A DNA stretch of 64,000 nt from Flavobacteriaceae bacterium (GTDB lineage: Bacteria > Bacteroidota > Bacteroidia > Flavobacteriales > Flavobacteriaceae). The stretch lies in assembly GCA_004762155.1 (NCBI GenBank), contig SIHP01000003.1:308131-372130 (forward strand), in the 5' to 3' direction. Below are positions 24,851 to 35,200 of this stretch, piece after piece. Position 1 is the first letter of the stretch; the number at the start of each line of letters is the position of its first letter. The notes under the pieces are model-generated. The model was not told the origin of the DNA. It ran no database searches and worked only from the letters and a program-made list of their open reading frames with translations. The translations under genes and the position numbers were made by a program.

Positions 24851-26494
24851 ATGAGACACTTTTTAGCGATCACTTTTTTGCTGCTTTCTATTTCAATAAC
24901 TTCTCAAGAAGTTGATGCTACGTTAATCCGTTTACAAAAAGAGGTTACACATGCTACAACGGATTCTCTAAAAATAAATGCCTTGCTAGCATTAGCAAAG
25001 CTGCAATACGATCGAAAATTTAGTGCTACAGAGCAATTGGTTGATGAAGCCATGCAGTTAATACATGCGGAAAATAAAAAACCGAATAACCAACAATTAG
25101 CGGAGGCATATGTGATTAAAGGAGTCATAAATAGGAGGGAGTCAAACCATCCTAAAGCGTTAGAATATTATCTAAAAGCTAAAGAAATTTACGAAAACCA
25201 AAAAGATCCATGGCATATATCTGATGTATTGCATAATATGGCGATGGTCTATAGGCATCAAAAGAATAATGATAAGGCAATTATTTATTATAAAAAAGCG
25301 ATTGAGATAAAAACACCTCTCAAAGATACACTTGGCATTGCGGCTGGATATAATATGATGGGAGTTTCGTATCGTCAAAGCAAACGATTAGACTCCGCTT
25401 TGGTTTGTTATACTAAAGCAAAAGAGTTATTCACTTCAATAAATAGTGTAGACGATGTTCAGCGTGTAAATAATAACATGGTTTTAGTCTATAGAGATTT
25501 AGGAGAATATGAAAAGGCTTTAAAACTCTGCCAAGAAAGTATAGCCAATGCAAAGAAGTTAGGAAAAAACTTTTCATTATGTACTAGCTATTACAATATT
25601 TCAACACTTTATAAAATAAAAAAGGAATATGATATTTCATTACAATATGCAGATTCTTTACTAATAGTTGCAAAAGAAGCGCAATTTAAAGACAGAATTG
25701 CAAAAGCCTATTTACGTAAAAGCTTTCTAAATCATTTAAAAGGGGATTATAAACAAGCTTATTTTAATTACAGGATATTTAATAAACATTCCGATTCAAT
25801 ATATAATATTAAAAACATAAAAAAAATTCAAGAGCTTGAGTTAACCTACAAGTTTAATCAAGAAAAACGGGAAGTTGCTTTATTGGCAGCCTCGGAAGCT
25901 TCTAAAAAGTGGTTGTATCTGGCTTTATTTGTTTTAACAGCAGTAGGAGGGATTATCATTGGACTCCTGATCCGACGTAATTATAGAAGTCGTGCTCAGG
26001 TGTTTAAAGAGAAATTAGAAAAAGAACAAGCGCAAATGTTGTTATTGGATGTGAAAATAAAAGCCAGCGAAGATGAAATTAAAAACTTGATTGCAGACAA
26101 CAGTATGCGGCTAGTTTTTAAAGAGGAATTGTTAGACCGCATAAAAAATGAAATCACTCCAGAAGCGTCTGATAAAGTAAAAAAATCTATTCGTTCGCTA
26201 ACATCAGAATTACAGCTACAAATTGCTACTGAGGGTAAATTATCTGAATTGCAGACTAAAATAGATGGTGTTAATAAAGGGTTTGATGGGAAACTCAGAA
26301 CATTATATCCCGCTTTAACTAAAACTGAAAGAGAGATGTGTGCATTATTGCGCTTAAATTTATCGTTAAAAGAAATTATGACCATTCGTAATGTCACTAT
26401 GGATTCTGTAAAATCTACACGCTACCGTATTCGAAAAAAAATAGCACTTTCTCCAGGAGAAGAACTCGAAAGTTTTATCCAAAACCTGTCTTAA
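24851..26494 (+). CDS. TPR-transmembrane-HTH transcriptional regulator
   Basis: 547 aa. A signal peptide (AITFLLLSISITSQ) is followed by a TPR array (about residues 40-310) with motifs such as HPKALEYYLKAKEIYENQ and NDKAIIYYKKAIEIKTPL. One transmembrane helix near 352-372 follows (WLYLALFVLTAVGGIIIGLL), then a cytoplasmic coiled coil. A LuxR/GerE-like HTH closes it, with LTKTEREMCALLRLNLSLKE and SVKSTRYRIRKKIAL. The periplasmic TPRs presumably sense protein or peptide and the HTH acts on DNA at the membrane. The C-terminal HTH resembles that of the 7TM-DISM protein at 48665, and the two bracket the LRR genes. Confidence 0.85.
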   Translation: MRHFLAITFLLLSISITSQEVDATLIRLQKEVTHATTDSLKINALLALAKLQYDRKFSATEQLVDEAMQLIHAENKKPNNQQLAEAYVIKGVINRRESNHPKALEYYLKAKEIYENQKDPWHISDVLHNMAMVYRHQKNNDKAIIYYKKAIEIKTPLKDTLGIAAGYNMMGVSYRQSKRLDSALVCYTKAKELFTSINSVDDVQRVNNNMVLVYRDLGEYEKALKLCQESIANAKKLGKNFSLCTSYYNISTLYKIKKEYDISLQYADSLLIVAKEAQFKDRIAKAYLRKSFLNHLKGDYKQAYFNYRIFNKHSDSIYNIKNIKKIQELELTYKFNQEKREVALLAASEASKKWLYLALFVLTAVGGIIIGLLIRRNYRSRAQVFKEKLEKEQAQMLLLDVKIKASEDEIKNLIADNSMRLVFKEELLDRIKNEITPEASDKVKKSIRSLTSELQLQIATEGKLSELQTKIDGVNKGFDGKLRTLYPALTKTEREMCALLRLNLSLKEIMTIRNVTMDSVKSTRYRIRKKIALSPGEELESFIQNLS

Positions 26495-26546
26495 GATATT
26501 CCGTTATTTACTATGGTATACAAATAGAAAAGTTAAAGTATTGTTT

Positions 26547-26562
26547 TGCCACTTTTTACCAC
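26547..26562 (+). promoter_or_regulatory. Motif A, copy 1
   Basis: TGCCACTTTTTACCAC, a CCAC direct repeat with 10-base period, upstream of the 51-aa frame at 26656. The best -7-like box (TACTTTG, 26602-26608) is 39 bases away, outside the 31-33 spacing seen at all other copies, so this copy is the weakest. Confidence 0.5.
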
Positions 26563-26655
26563 TATAAGAAACACCTATTTATACTATTATTGTCCTAGTA
26601 ATACTTTGTAGATATATTTTGGTGTCTATATAAGACTATTTTTAAAAGAGAACCT

Positions 26656-26811
26656 ATGTTTTTATTTAGTGCTATATGGAATCGTTTTATGGGTTCCGAT
26701 AAAAAGGATGCATTACAGGCAATGAAAGATGAAAAATCCAGATTAGAGGTAGAATTAAAAGCTTTAGAAGAAATGAAAGTCAAAATAAAAACATTTATAG
26801 CATCCCAATAA
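26656..26811 (+). CDS. Possible 51-aa coiled-coil peptide
   Basis: ATG-initiated frame with an amphipathic start (MFLFSAIWNRFMG) and a heptad-like helical tail (KDEKSRLEVELKALEEMKVK). No family recognised. It lies between two copies of motif A, 94 bases after the first, so it could be an independently transcribed member of the same regulon. Confidence 0.5.
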   Translation: MFLFSAIWNRFMGSDKKDALQAMKDEKSRLEVELKALEEMKVKIKTFIASQ

Positions 26812-26821
26812 TAATGAGGGC

Positions 26822-26837
26822 TACCACTTTTTGCCAC
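26822..26837 (+). promoter_or_regulatory. Motif A, copy 2
   Basis: TACCACTTTTTGCCAC with a TACTATTG -7-like box at 26870-26877, 32 bases downstream. The YHYH lipoprotein start lies 28 bases beyond the box. Confidence 0.6.
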
Positions 26838-26905
26838 TATTAAAATTTACTATTTTAAGTTAAAGAGCGTACTATTGTAGTCATATTAATATAAACTTCC
26901 CTCAA

Positions 26906-27844
26906 ATGAATCTTAGAAATACTTCAATTTATGTATGCACAATTTTAGCAATATGTTATGCATGTGGCAGCGAAAAAGAAACAGCAGCAACAATCGAAAC
27001 TGAAACTAGTTGTATTATTGATAATTCATTGGATGCAACGGTGAAACCAAATAGGAATGACCATACAACAGATGCTTTTACAACTTTATATCAAGAAAAT
27101 GTAACAGTAGCCTTAAGAGAAATATCCGTAAATCAAATTCCAAACCATGATTATGGAGCGCCTTCTGATAAAATAAGTGAAGTAAACAAAACATTTAAGG
27201 TTGTTATAAACCCAACATTAGCGAACGATAAAACATTATTGTTAGGAGATACTAAGATCGAATGGATCTTTGGCTTGGCATTGAATGGATGTAAATTTGA
27301 CCCAGGAGCTGCTTTTCCTTATACAAATACAGAAGATGGTACAGAAAATTGGAATTGGGTTTTAGAAGGAACTACGAACGCAGGGCAAATAGGATTGGAT
27401 GAAAACCAAGCACATTTACAAGCAAATGGAGCATATCATTATCATGGAGATTTTTCAGGGTATGCTTCAGATGTTCTTAGTGCAGATGGCAGTAAAATGG
27501 TGCAATGTGGTTGGGCAGCAGACGGGTTTCCTGTATATTATAAATATGCATATACGAATGCGGATGACACATCTAGTGCAGTGAGAGAACTAAAGTCAAG
27601 TTATCAACTAAAAGCAGGGGAAAGACCTGGTGACGGTATTTCTGCTCCATGTGGCACTTATAATGGTAAGTATGAACAAGATTATGAATACATAGCTGGA
27701 GCAGGAGATTTAGACGCATGTAATGGACGTACCGGTGTGACGCCAGAGTTTCCTGCTGGAACCTATTATTATGTAGTAACTACCGATTTTCCATTAATAC
27801 CGCGATGCTTTAGTGGAGCACCACATCCGTCATTTGCTTTTTAA
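26906..27844 (+). CDS. YHYH-domain lipoprotein
   Basis: 312 aa with a lipoprotein signal (SIYVCTILAICYACGS; cysteine near residue 20). The central and C-terminal part is the YHYH domain: GAYHYHGDFSGY with YHYH at residues 177-180, QCGWAADGFPVYYKY, DGISAPCGTYNGKY, and a C-terminal RCFSGAPHPSF. The domain is common in marine bacteria; its biochemical role is not established, and the paired cysteines suggest disulfides. It is transcribed from a motif-A promoter and sits next to the LRR genes. Confidence 0.85.
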   Translation: MNLRNTSIYVCTILAICYACGSEKETAATIETETSCIIDNSLDATVKPNRNDHTTDAFTTLYQENVTVALREISVNQIPNHDYGAPSDKISEVNKTFKVVINPTLANDKTLLLGDTKIEWIFGLALNGCKFDPGAAFPYTNTEDGTENWNWVLEGTTNAGQIGLDENQAHLQANGAYHYHGDFSGYASDVLSADGSKMVQCGWAADGFPVYYKYAYTNADDTSSAVRELKSSYQLKAGERPGDGISAPCGTYNGKYEQDYEYIAGAGDLDACNGRTGVTPEFPAGTYYYVVTTDFPLIPRCFSGAPHPSFAF

Positions 27845-27996
27845 TTCATTCGTTTTTTGTTTAAATAGAGCATGATTTTTTCTAAAAATTAGTAAAGCCT
27901 ATTATTGTTTTTTTTGAAAAAGGAGGCGTACTTTTTTTGTTGTACCAAAACAAGATAGTATATAAAGTAGGTTCATAATGTGTGGGTTATGTAAAA

Positions 27997-28016
27997 TGTC
28001 CCCCTCTTTGTCTCCC
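27997..28016 (+). promoter_or_regulatory. Motif B, copy 1
   Basis: TGTCCCCCTCTTTGTCTCCC, a degenerate TGTCnCCC direct repeat one helical turn apart, 32 bases before the -7-like TACTTTCG at 28049-28056. It lies upstream of the first LRR gene and, with no terminator between them, of the second. Confidence 0.65.
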
Positions 28017-28092
28017 TTGTAAATGACCACTTATAGAAATTTATAAAATACTTTCGCTTCATAAATAATAGATGTCCCCAAATATAAGTTAC

Positions 28093-31000
28093 ATGAAAAA
28101 AATTACATTAATTTTTTTAGCAGTGCTATGTCAATCTTTAGCTGCACAAACCACCGCCATTCCAGATGAAAATTTTGAAAGTTTTTTAGAAGCCAATGGT
28201 ATGGGAAATGGTATTGATGAAGATCATTTAGTAACTACTGCTAATATCTCAACTATAACCACTTTAGATCTTATTACATCTGCAGATATTGAAAGCCTCA
28301 CAGGAATCGAAGATTTTACTGCATTAATAACCTTAAATTGTTCTAGTAGTAACATCACTACCCTAGATTTAAGTGCGCTTTCAAATTTAGAATCTTTAAA
28401 CTGCGAAAAAACAGATTTAATTTTGTTAGATCTAACATCTAACACCAGTTTAAAAGAATTATATGCTAGTGAAACGGATCTAACTGAATTAGACCTCTCT
28501 CAAAATAGTGCATTAACAATATTAGAAGCACATAGTAACCCTAATTTAACATCTCTAAATGTTAAAAATGGTAATAATACCAATGTTACTTATATTGTAA
28601 CAGTTGATTCACCCAATTTATTTTGTGTAGTTGTAGATGACCCTGTATATTCAGAAGAAAATTGGAATTATTTTAGTGGTATGTTATTTAGTGATGTTGA
28701 TTGTGCATTGACAGCTATTCCTGATAATAGTTTTTTAGAAAAATTACAAATTATTCCTGAATTAGCATATTCTTTTAATGAGACAAGTGTGTTAACGCAT
28801 AAAGTGGCAGCACTTACAACTTTAAATATCAGTGGATCCAGTGTTAGTAATTTAACTGGGATTGAAGATTTTGTAGGATTACAAGAATTAACTTGTATCA
28901 ATACAAGTATCACAAATATTGATATAACACAAAGTACAGCATTAACAAAATTAAATGTAGCTAATAACTTATTAGTTGATTTAGATGTTACACAAAATAT
29001 ATTATTAACGGAGTTATATTGTTATAGTAATGCCTTAACTACTTTAGAGGTCAGCCAAAATAACTTGTTGGAAATATTTGATTGTTCCTCCAATCAATTA
29101 ACACGTTTAAATCTGAAAAATGGAAATAATGGAGCATTAAACACTAGCCATTTAGTTGAAAATCCAAACTTAACATGTATCAAAGTAGATGATCCTATAA
29201 CAAGCAATTTAAATACTACTTGGCTTAAAGATGCACAAAGTAATTATGAATTAAATTGTGGAGAAACTTATGTTCCTGATGCTAATTTTGAACAAGCACT
29301 CATTGATTTAGGCTACGATACAGGTGCATTAGATAATTACGTACCTACAGCAAATATTAATAGGCTTACCAATTTAGATGTTAGTAGTAAAAGTATAGGT
29401 AATTTAACAGGAATTGAAGACTTTGAAGCATTAACAACGTTAAAAGCAAATTATAATTCATTTGCGACTATTGATGTGTCCAACCTTTCTCAATTAGTTA
29501 CCCTTTGGGCTTTTTCAGGAAGTTTAACAAATTTGGATGTAACTACTAATACGTTATTAGAAGATTTAAGAGTAGAAAACAATCAACTTGACGAAATTAA
29601 CTTGACGAACAACCCATTGCTTCGAATTTTACAGATTAATAACAATAACCTTGAAGCAATTGATGTGACTAATAATACAGGATTAACCCGTATTCGTATA
29701 CATTATAACCCTATTACCGAATTAGATTTATCGAATAATGTGGCATTGGAAGAAATTAGAGCTTTTCAAAGTCAACTAACTGTATTGAATATTAAAAATG
29801 GGAATAATGATATTATAACTGTTTTTAATGCTACTGGAAATAGTAATCTTACGTGTATTTTGGTAGATAATGCTTCTGCTACTATTTTAAATTCTTGGAA
29901 TAAAGATACGCAGTCTTTTTATAGCACGGATTGTAGACAAACTGAGGTACCTGATGCTAATTTTGAAAATTATCTAGAAACTCATAACGCAGCTGGTACC
30001 GAAGTAGCTATAGGAGATGCAAGCAGTATGGGTAATGGTGTAGATAATGATGGCTATGTGACTACCGAAAAAATAGAAAACGTAACAAGTTTAAATGTTC
30101 CTAGCAAAAGTATCGTTGAACTTATAGGGATTGAGGACTTTACAGCTTTAGAAGATTTACAGTGTTATAAAAATTCATTAGAAGATCTAGATATATCAAA
30201 AAACACGGAATTAATCACTCTAAATTGTAGTACTAATAGCTTAATGAATTTGGATGTTACTAATAACACAAAATTGACCCATTTATCTTGTTACGTAAAC
30301 TCGATAGGAAATTTAGATGTAACTCAAAATAGCCTGTTAATAGATTTATACTGTAATAATAACGAAATCAAAAGTTTAGACTTGTCGGTAAATACAGATT
30401 TAGAGTACCTCTATTGTTCTGGAAATAAGTTATCTAGTATAAATGTAACGCAAAATATTATTTTAGAAGAACTTGATTGTCACGATAACGTATTAATTAG
30501 TTTAGATATTTCAAAAAATACGGGATTAGGGTATCTAGAATGTGATGAAAATCAATTAACGAGTTTAGATGTTTCAAAAAACATAGGATTAAATTATGTG
30601 TATTGTACGGATAATTTATTAAGCAGTTTAAACCTTAAAAATGGAAATGCTGTAAATACAAGACTTAAGGCTACAGGTAATTCAGACTTATATTGTATTC
30701 AGGTAGATGATGTTTTTGGGTCTTTTAGATCTTCGAGTAAAGATGCACAGGCATATTACAGCACGGATTGTAGACAAACCGAGGTTCCTGATGACAATTT
30801 TGAAACCTATTTAGAAACTCATGATGCCGATGGTGTTGCAGTAGCTATAGGAGATGCAAACAGTATGGGGAATGGTGTAGACAATGACGGTTATGTAACT
30901 ACCGAAAAAATAGAAACTGTAATAAGCTTAGGGGTAGTTAGGAATAATATCTCTGAACTTACTGGTATTGCTGATTTTACAGCATTAGAAATATTGTCTT

Positions 31001-32214
31001 GTGGGTCTAATTCATTAGATGAATTAGATGTTAGTCAAAACACACAATTGACAAAATTAAACTGTCAAGATAATCAAATAGGGAACTTAGATATAACTCA
31101 AAATACAGCATTAATTGAGTTATCCTGCCATACTAATGCTTTAGATAATTTAGATGTTACTAAAAATATAGCATTAACAATTCTAGATTGTTCCTCTAAT
31201 CAAATTGAAGATTTAGATATTACTCAAAATACATTATTAACAGAACTAGAATGTGACGCTAATCAAATAGCTAATTTAGATGTTTCTCAAAATATAGCAT
31301 TGACATATTTTGATTGTAAAAATAATCAAATTATAAGTTTAGATTTAACACAAAATATAGTTTTAAATGAGTTTTACTGTTATGAAAATGCATTGACCAG
31401 TTTAAATCTTAAGAATGGTAATAATCTAAATTTACCAGATATGGATGCTTACGGGAACCCTAATCTCTCTTGTATTCTAGTAGATGATGTTTCTGCTTCG
31501 GTTTTAAACTCTTGGGGTAAAGATGATACGGCAAGTTTTAACGATGTGAGTTGTGGTCTGCTACTTTCGCCAAAAGTATTTTTACAAGGCGCTTTTTTTA
31601 ATCCTAATACAGGAGAAGAAACGTTAATGCGTGATGACCTTAGAGTAGGAGGGTATCTCTCTACAAATTCTCCGTATAATTTAGATTCTATAGATGCAAC
31701 TGTATTAGAAGTTACTGGTGAAAATGCTATAGTAGATTGGGTATCTATAGGGTTTAGAGACCTTAATGATAATACATTGTTGATATCAGATATAAGCGGA
31801 CTTTTACAAAGAGATGGAGATATTGTTGATTTGGATGGTATTTCTCCATTAAATCATCGACTTGATGTGGGAACGTATCATGTGAGTATTAAGCATCGTA
31901 ACCACTTGGAAATTGTTACCGCGGCAACAGTTAGCTTATCAGATAGAATAACTAGTATAGATTTTACTATGGATAGTACCGTTACGCTAGGAGGAACCAA
32001 TGCAGTTGTAAATACGGGCAATGGAATTTTTGCAATACTTGGTGGTGATTATGATACCAATGGTCAAGTACAAAATTCAGATACAAGTTCCGTAATACTG
32101 GAATTAGGAACTTCAGGATATTCTAAGGCAGATATGGATATGAATGGTCAAGTTCAAAATTCTGATATCAATAATATATTGAATCCAAATATTGGAAAAG
32201 GGCAACAGTTTTAA
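28093..32214 (+). CDS. Secreted leucine-rich-repeat protein 1 (five LRR modules, dockerin-like CTD)
   Basis: 1373 aa from the ATG at 28093, which puts the signal peptide (KKITLIFLAVLCQSLAAQ) first; an in-frame ATG at 28072 adds seven residues. Five modules follow. Each starts with a cap of the type VPDANFENYLETH...GNGIDNDGYVTT, continues with 21-residue LRRs of the pattern LDVTQNTxLTxLxCxxNxI, and closes with LNLKNGNN...LTCIxVDD. The last 215 residues form a beta-rich domain (SPKVFLQGA, MRDDLRV, AIVDWV, LLQRDGDIV, HRNHLEIVTA) ending in two calcium-loop-like repeats DYDTNGQVQNSD and DMDMNGQVQNSD and the tail GKGQQF. Cell-surface adhesion is inferred. It is 50 bases from the next LRR gene. Confidence 0.85.
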   Translation: MKKITLIFLAVLCQSLAAQTTAIPDENFESFLEANGMGNGIDEDHLVTTANISTITTLDLITSADIESLTGIEDFTALITLNCSSSNITTLDLSALSNLESLNCEKTDLILLDLTSNTSLKELYASETDLTELDLSQNSALTILEAHSNPNLTSLNVKNGNNTNVTYIVTVDSPNLFCVVVDDPVYSEENWNYFSGMLFSDVDCALTAIPDNSFLEKLQIIPELAYSFNETSVLTHKVAALTTLNISGSSVSNLTGIEDFVGLQELTCINTSITNIDITQSTALTKLNVANNLLVDLDVTQNILLTELYCYSNALTTLEVSQNNLLEIFDCSSNQLTRLNLKNGNNGALNTSHLVENPNLTCIKVDDPITSNLNTTWLKDAQSNYELNCGETYVPDANFEQALIDLGYDTGALDNYVPTANINRLTNLDVSSKSIGNLTGIEDFEALTTLKANYNSFATIDVSNLSQLVTLWAFSGSLTNLDVTTNTLLEDLRVENNQLDEINLTNNPLLRILQINNNNLEAIDVTNNTGLTRIRIHYNPITELDLSNNVALEEIRAFQSQLTVLNIKNGNNDIITVFNATGNSNLTCILVDNASATILNSWNKDTQSFYSTDCRQTEVPDANFENYLETHNAAGTEVAIGDASSMGNGVDNDGYVTTEKIENVTSLNVPSKSIVELIGIEDFTALEDLQCYKNSLEDLDISKNTELITLNCSTNSLMNLDVTNNTKLTHLSCYVNSIGNLDVTQNSLLIDLYCNNNEIKSLDLSVNTDLEYLYCSGNKLSSINVTQNIILEELDCHDNVLISLDISKNTGLGYLECDENQLTSLDVSKNIGLNYVYCTDNLLSSLNLKNGNAVNTRLKATGNSDLYCIQVDDVFGSFRSSSKDAQAYYSTDCRQTEVPDDNFETYLETHDADGVAVAIGDANSMGNGVDNDGYVTTEKIETVISLGVVRNNISELTGIADFTALEILSCGSNSLDELDVSQNTQLTKLNCQDNQIGNLDITQNTALIELSCHTNALDNLDVTKNIALTILDCSSNQIEDLDITQNTLLTELECDANQIANLDVSQNIALTYFDCKNNQIISLDLTQNIVLNEFYCYENALTSLNLKNGNNLNLPDMDAYGNPNLSCILVDDVSASVLNSWGKDDTASFNDVSCGLLLSPKVFLQGAFFNPNTGEETLMRDDLRVGGYLSTNSPYNLDSIDATVLEVTGENAIVDWVSIGFRDLNDNTLLISDISGLLQRDGDIVDLDGISPLNHRLDVGTYHVSIKHRNHLEIVTAATVSLSDRITSIDFTMDSTVTLGGTNAVVNTGNGIFAILGGDYDTNGQVQNSDTSSVILELGTSGYSKADMDMNGQVQNSDINNILNPNIGKGQQF

Positions 32215-32264
32215 GAGTCCTTTTTTAACAAATTAATGTATGAACTACAATTTTAAAGCCTTTT

Positions 32265-35200
32265 ATGATGATTAAAAAATTACTTACTATTTGCATTTTA
32301 TTAAGTGCCTTTTTAGCCTACTCTCAAGAAACCACTATTCCAGATGCTAATTTTGAAAGTTTTTTAGAAGCCAATGGCATGGGAAATGGTGTTCTTGACG
32401 ACAACTTAATTACGACGGCCAATATAGAAAATGTAACGATTTTAGATCTTACTACATCTGCCGACATTGAAAGCCTCACAGGAATCGAAGATTTTACAGC
32501 ATTAAAAACCTTAAATTGTTCCAGTAGCAACATTACTACAATAAATCTAAGTACGCTTTCAAATTTAGAATCTTTAAACTGTGGAAAGACTGATTTAGTT
32601 GTTTTAGATGTAACGGCTAACACCAGTTTGCAAGAATTATATGTTAATCAAACGGCTTTAACTGAATTAGACCTCTCTCAGAATACGGCATTAACAATAC
32701 TACAGGCAGATACTAACCCTAATTTAGCGTCTCTAAATGTTAAAAATGGGAACAATATAAATGTTACTTATATTGATGCAGTTGATTCACCTAACTTATT
32801 TTGTATAGTTGTAGATGACCCTACATATTCAGAAGAAAACTGGAATTATTTTAGTGATATGTTATTTAGTGATGTTGATTGTGCATTGACAGCTATTCCT
32901 AATAATAGTTTTCTAGACAATTTACAAGTTATCCCTGCATTAGAAGGTTCTTTTACTGGAACAAGTGTGTTAACGCATAAAGTGGCAGCACTTACAACTT
33001 TAAATATCAGTGGATCCAGTATTAATAATTTAACAGGGATTGAAGATTTTGTAGGATTACAAGAATTAACTTGTATCAATACAAGTATCACAAATATTGA
33101 TCTAACACAAAATATAGCGTTAACAACATTAAATATTGCTAATAACTTATTAGTTGATTTAGATGTAAGTAAAAATGTATTATTAACAACGTTGTATTGT
33201 AATGACAATAATCTGATCAATCTAAGCCTTAACAAAAATACCCTATTGGAAAAGCTCGATTGTTCCTCCAATGAATTAATACGTTTAAACTTAAAAAATG
33301 AAAATAATGGAGCGATGAGCATTAGCAATTTAGATGCGAATTCAAGCTTAGCATGTATTCAAGTGGATGATCCAACCGCAACCTATTTAACGGGGCCTAT
33401 TTGGATTAAAGATGCACAAAGTAACTATAGTTTAAATTGTGGAGATACCTACGTTCCCGATGTTGTTTTCGAAAATTATTTAGAAACACATGATAGTGGT
33501 GGTAATACCGTCCCTCTTGGTGATGCTACAAGTCTAGGTAATGGAATTTTAGATGATCAATACATAACTACTTCAAACATTAACACCATTACTAGTTTTA
33601 CTATTAGAGATCAACCTATAGCAGATTTAACAGGACTGGAGGATTTTATTAATCTAGAAGATTTAGAATTAAATAATCTTGATATTTCAAGTTTGGATGT
33701 TTCACAAAATCTAGCGCTTGAATTTATACAAGTCATTGAAAATGTTAATTTAACAACGGTAGATATCACTAAAAATGTAGCCCTTACAGAAGTTCAAGTA
33801 TATTCTAGTCCTAATTTGAAAACTATGGATTTTACTCAAAATATAGCGCTTATAGATATTCGGTGTAATGGAAATAATTTTTCAAGTATAGATGTCACTC
33901 AAAATGTAGCATTAGAAGAATTAAGAGTTCATGAGAATTCATTAACAAGTATAGATGTCACTAAAAATAATCTTTTAAGAGAATTACAAGTTTCTGAAAA
34001 TCGATTATCAAGTATTGATGTAAGTCAGAATGTGCTTTTAGAAAGAATTTGGTGTACAAATAGTAATCTAACAAGTATTGATTTTAGTCAAAATGGAGCT
34101 TTAACATCTTTTTTTGGAAACGACGGTGTATTTGAAACGCTTGATTTTTCTACAAATACGCTGTTAAAAAGTACCAATTTCGGTAACAATAATTTAACGA
34201 GTTTAAATCTTAAAAATGGGAATAATGATATTATAACTAGTTTTGATGCCATTGGAAATAGCAATCTTACGTGTATACAAGTAGATGATGCTGCGGAATT
34301 CACAACCGAATGGGAAAGCAGTGTTGATGAGACAGTCTCTTTTGGAAATCATTGTTATGAAACGTATGTTCCGGATGATAATTTTGAACAAGCTTTAATT
34401 GATTTAGGTTACGATTCAGGCCCACTAGATGATTATGTGCTTACAAGTAATATCTCTAGTGTTACTACCATAAATTTAGGAAGCAAGGGCATTTCTAACT
34501 TTACAGGACTAGAAGACTTTATAGCTTTAGAAACCTTATTAGCTTTTACAAATACGATGTCTAGTTTAAATGTTACTGCTAATGTCAATTTAAAACTTTT
34601 ATTGGCTAGTGATAATGCATTATTAACAACATTAAATGTTTCTGCGCTAACAGCTTTAGAAGACTTAAACATTTCTGGTACGGACATCTCTACTATAGAT
34701 GTCAGTAATAATCTCGCTTTAAAAATATTTTGGACATCACCATCAATAACACACTTAGATCTTACTGCTAATACTGCATTAACAGAATTCTATGCGCTAA
34801 ATGGTGCTTTAGAAAGTTTGAATATTAAGAATGGAAACAACGGTAACGTTACTAACTTTTCTACAACCGGCAACCCTAATTTAGCCTGTATTAATGTAGA
34901 TGATGAAACTGCATCGTATTTAAGTTCTTGGACAACAGATGCTTCGGCTTCTTTTAATGAACATTGTTATGAAACCTATGTGGAAGATACTGTTTTTGAA
35001 AATTATTTAGAAACACATACAAATACAGGGGGAGATGTGCCTTTAGGAGATATTACAAGTTTAGGAAATGGTATTTTAAATGATCATTATGTAACTACTT
35101 CAAACATTAACGCCGTTACTAATTTTATTATTAGAAATCAAGCTGTAGCAGACTTAACAGGGCTGGAGGATTTTGTTAATCTAGAAGAATTAGAATTAAA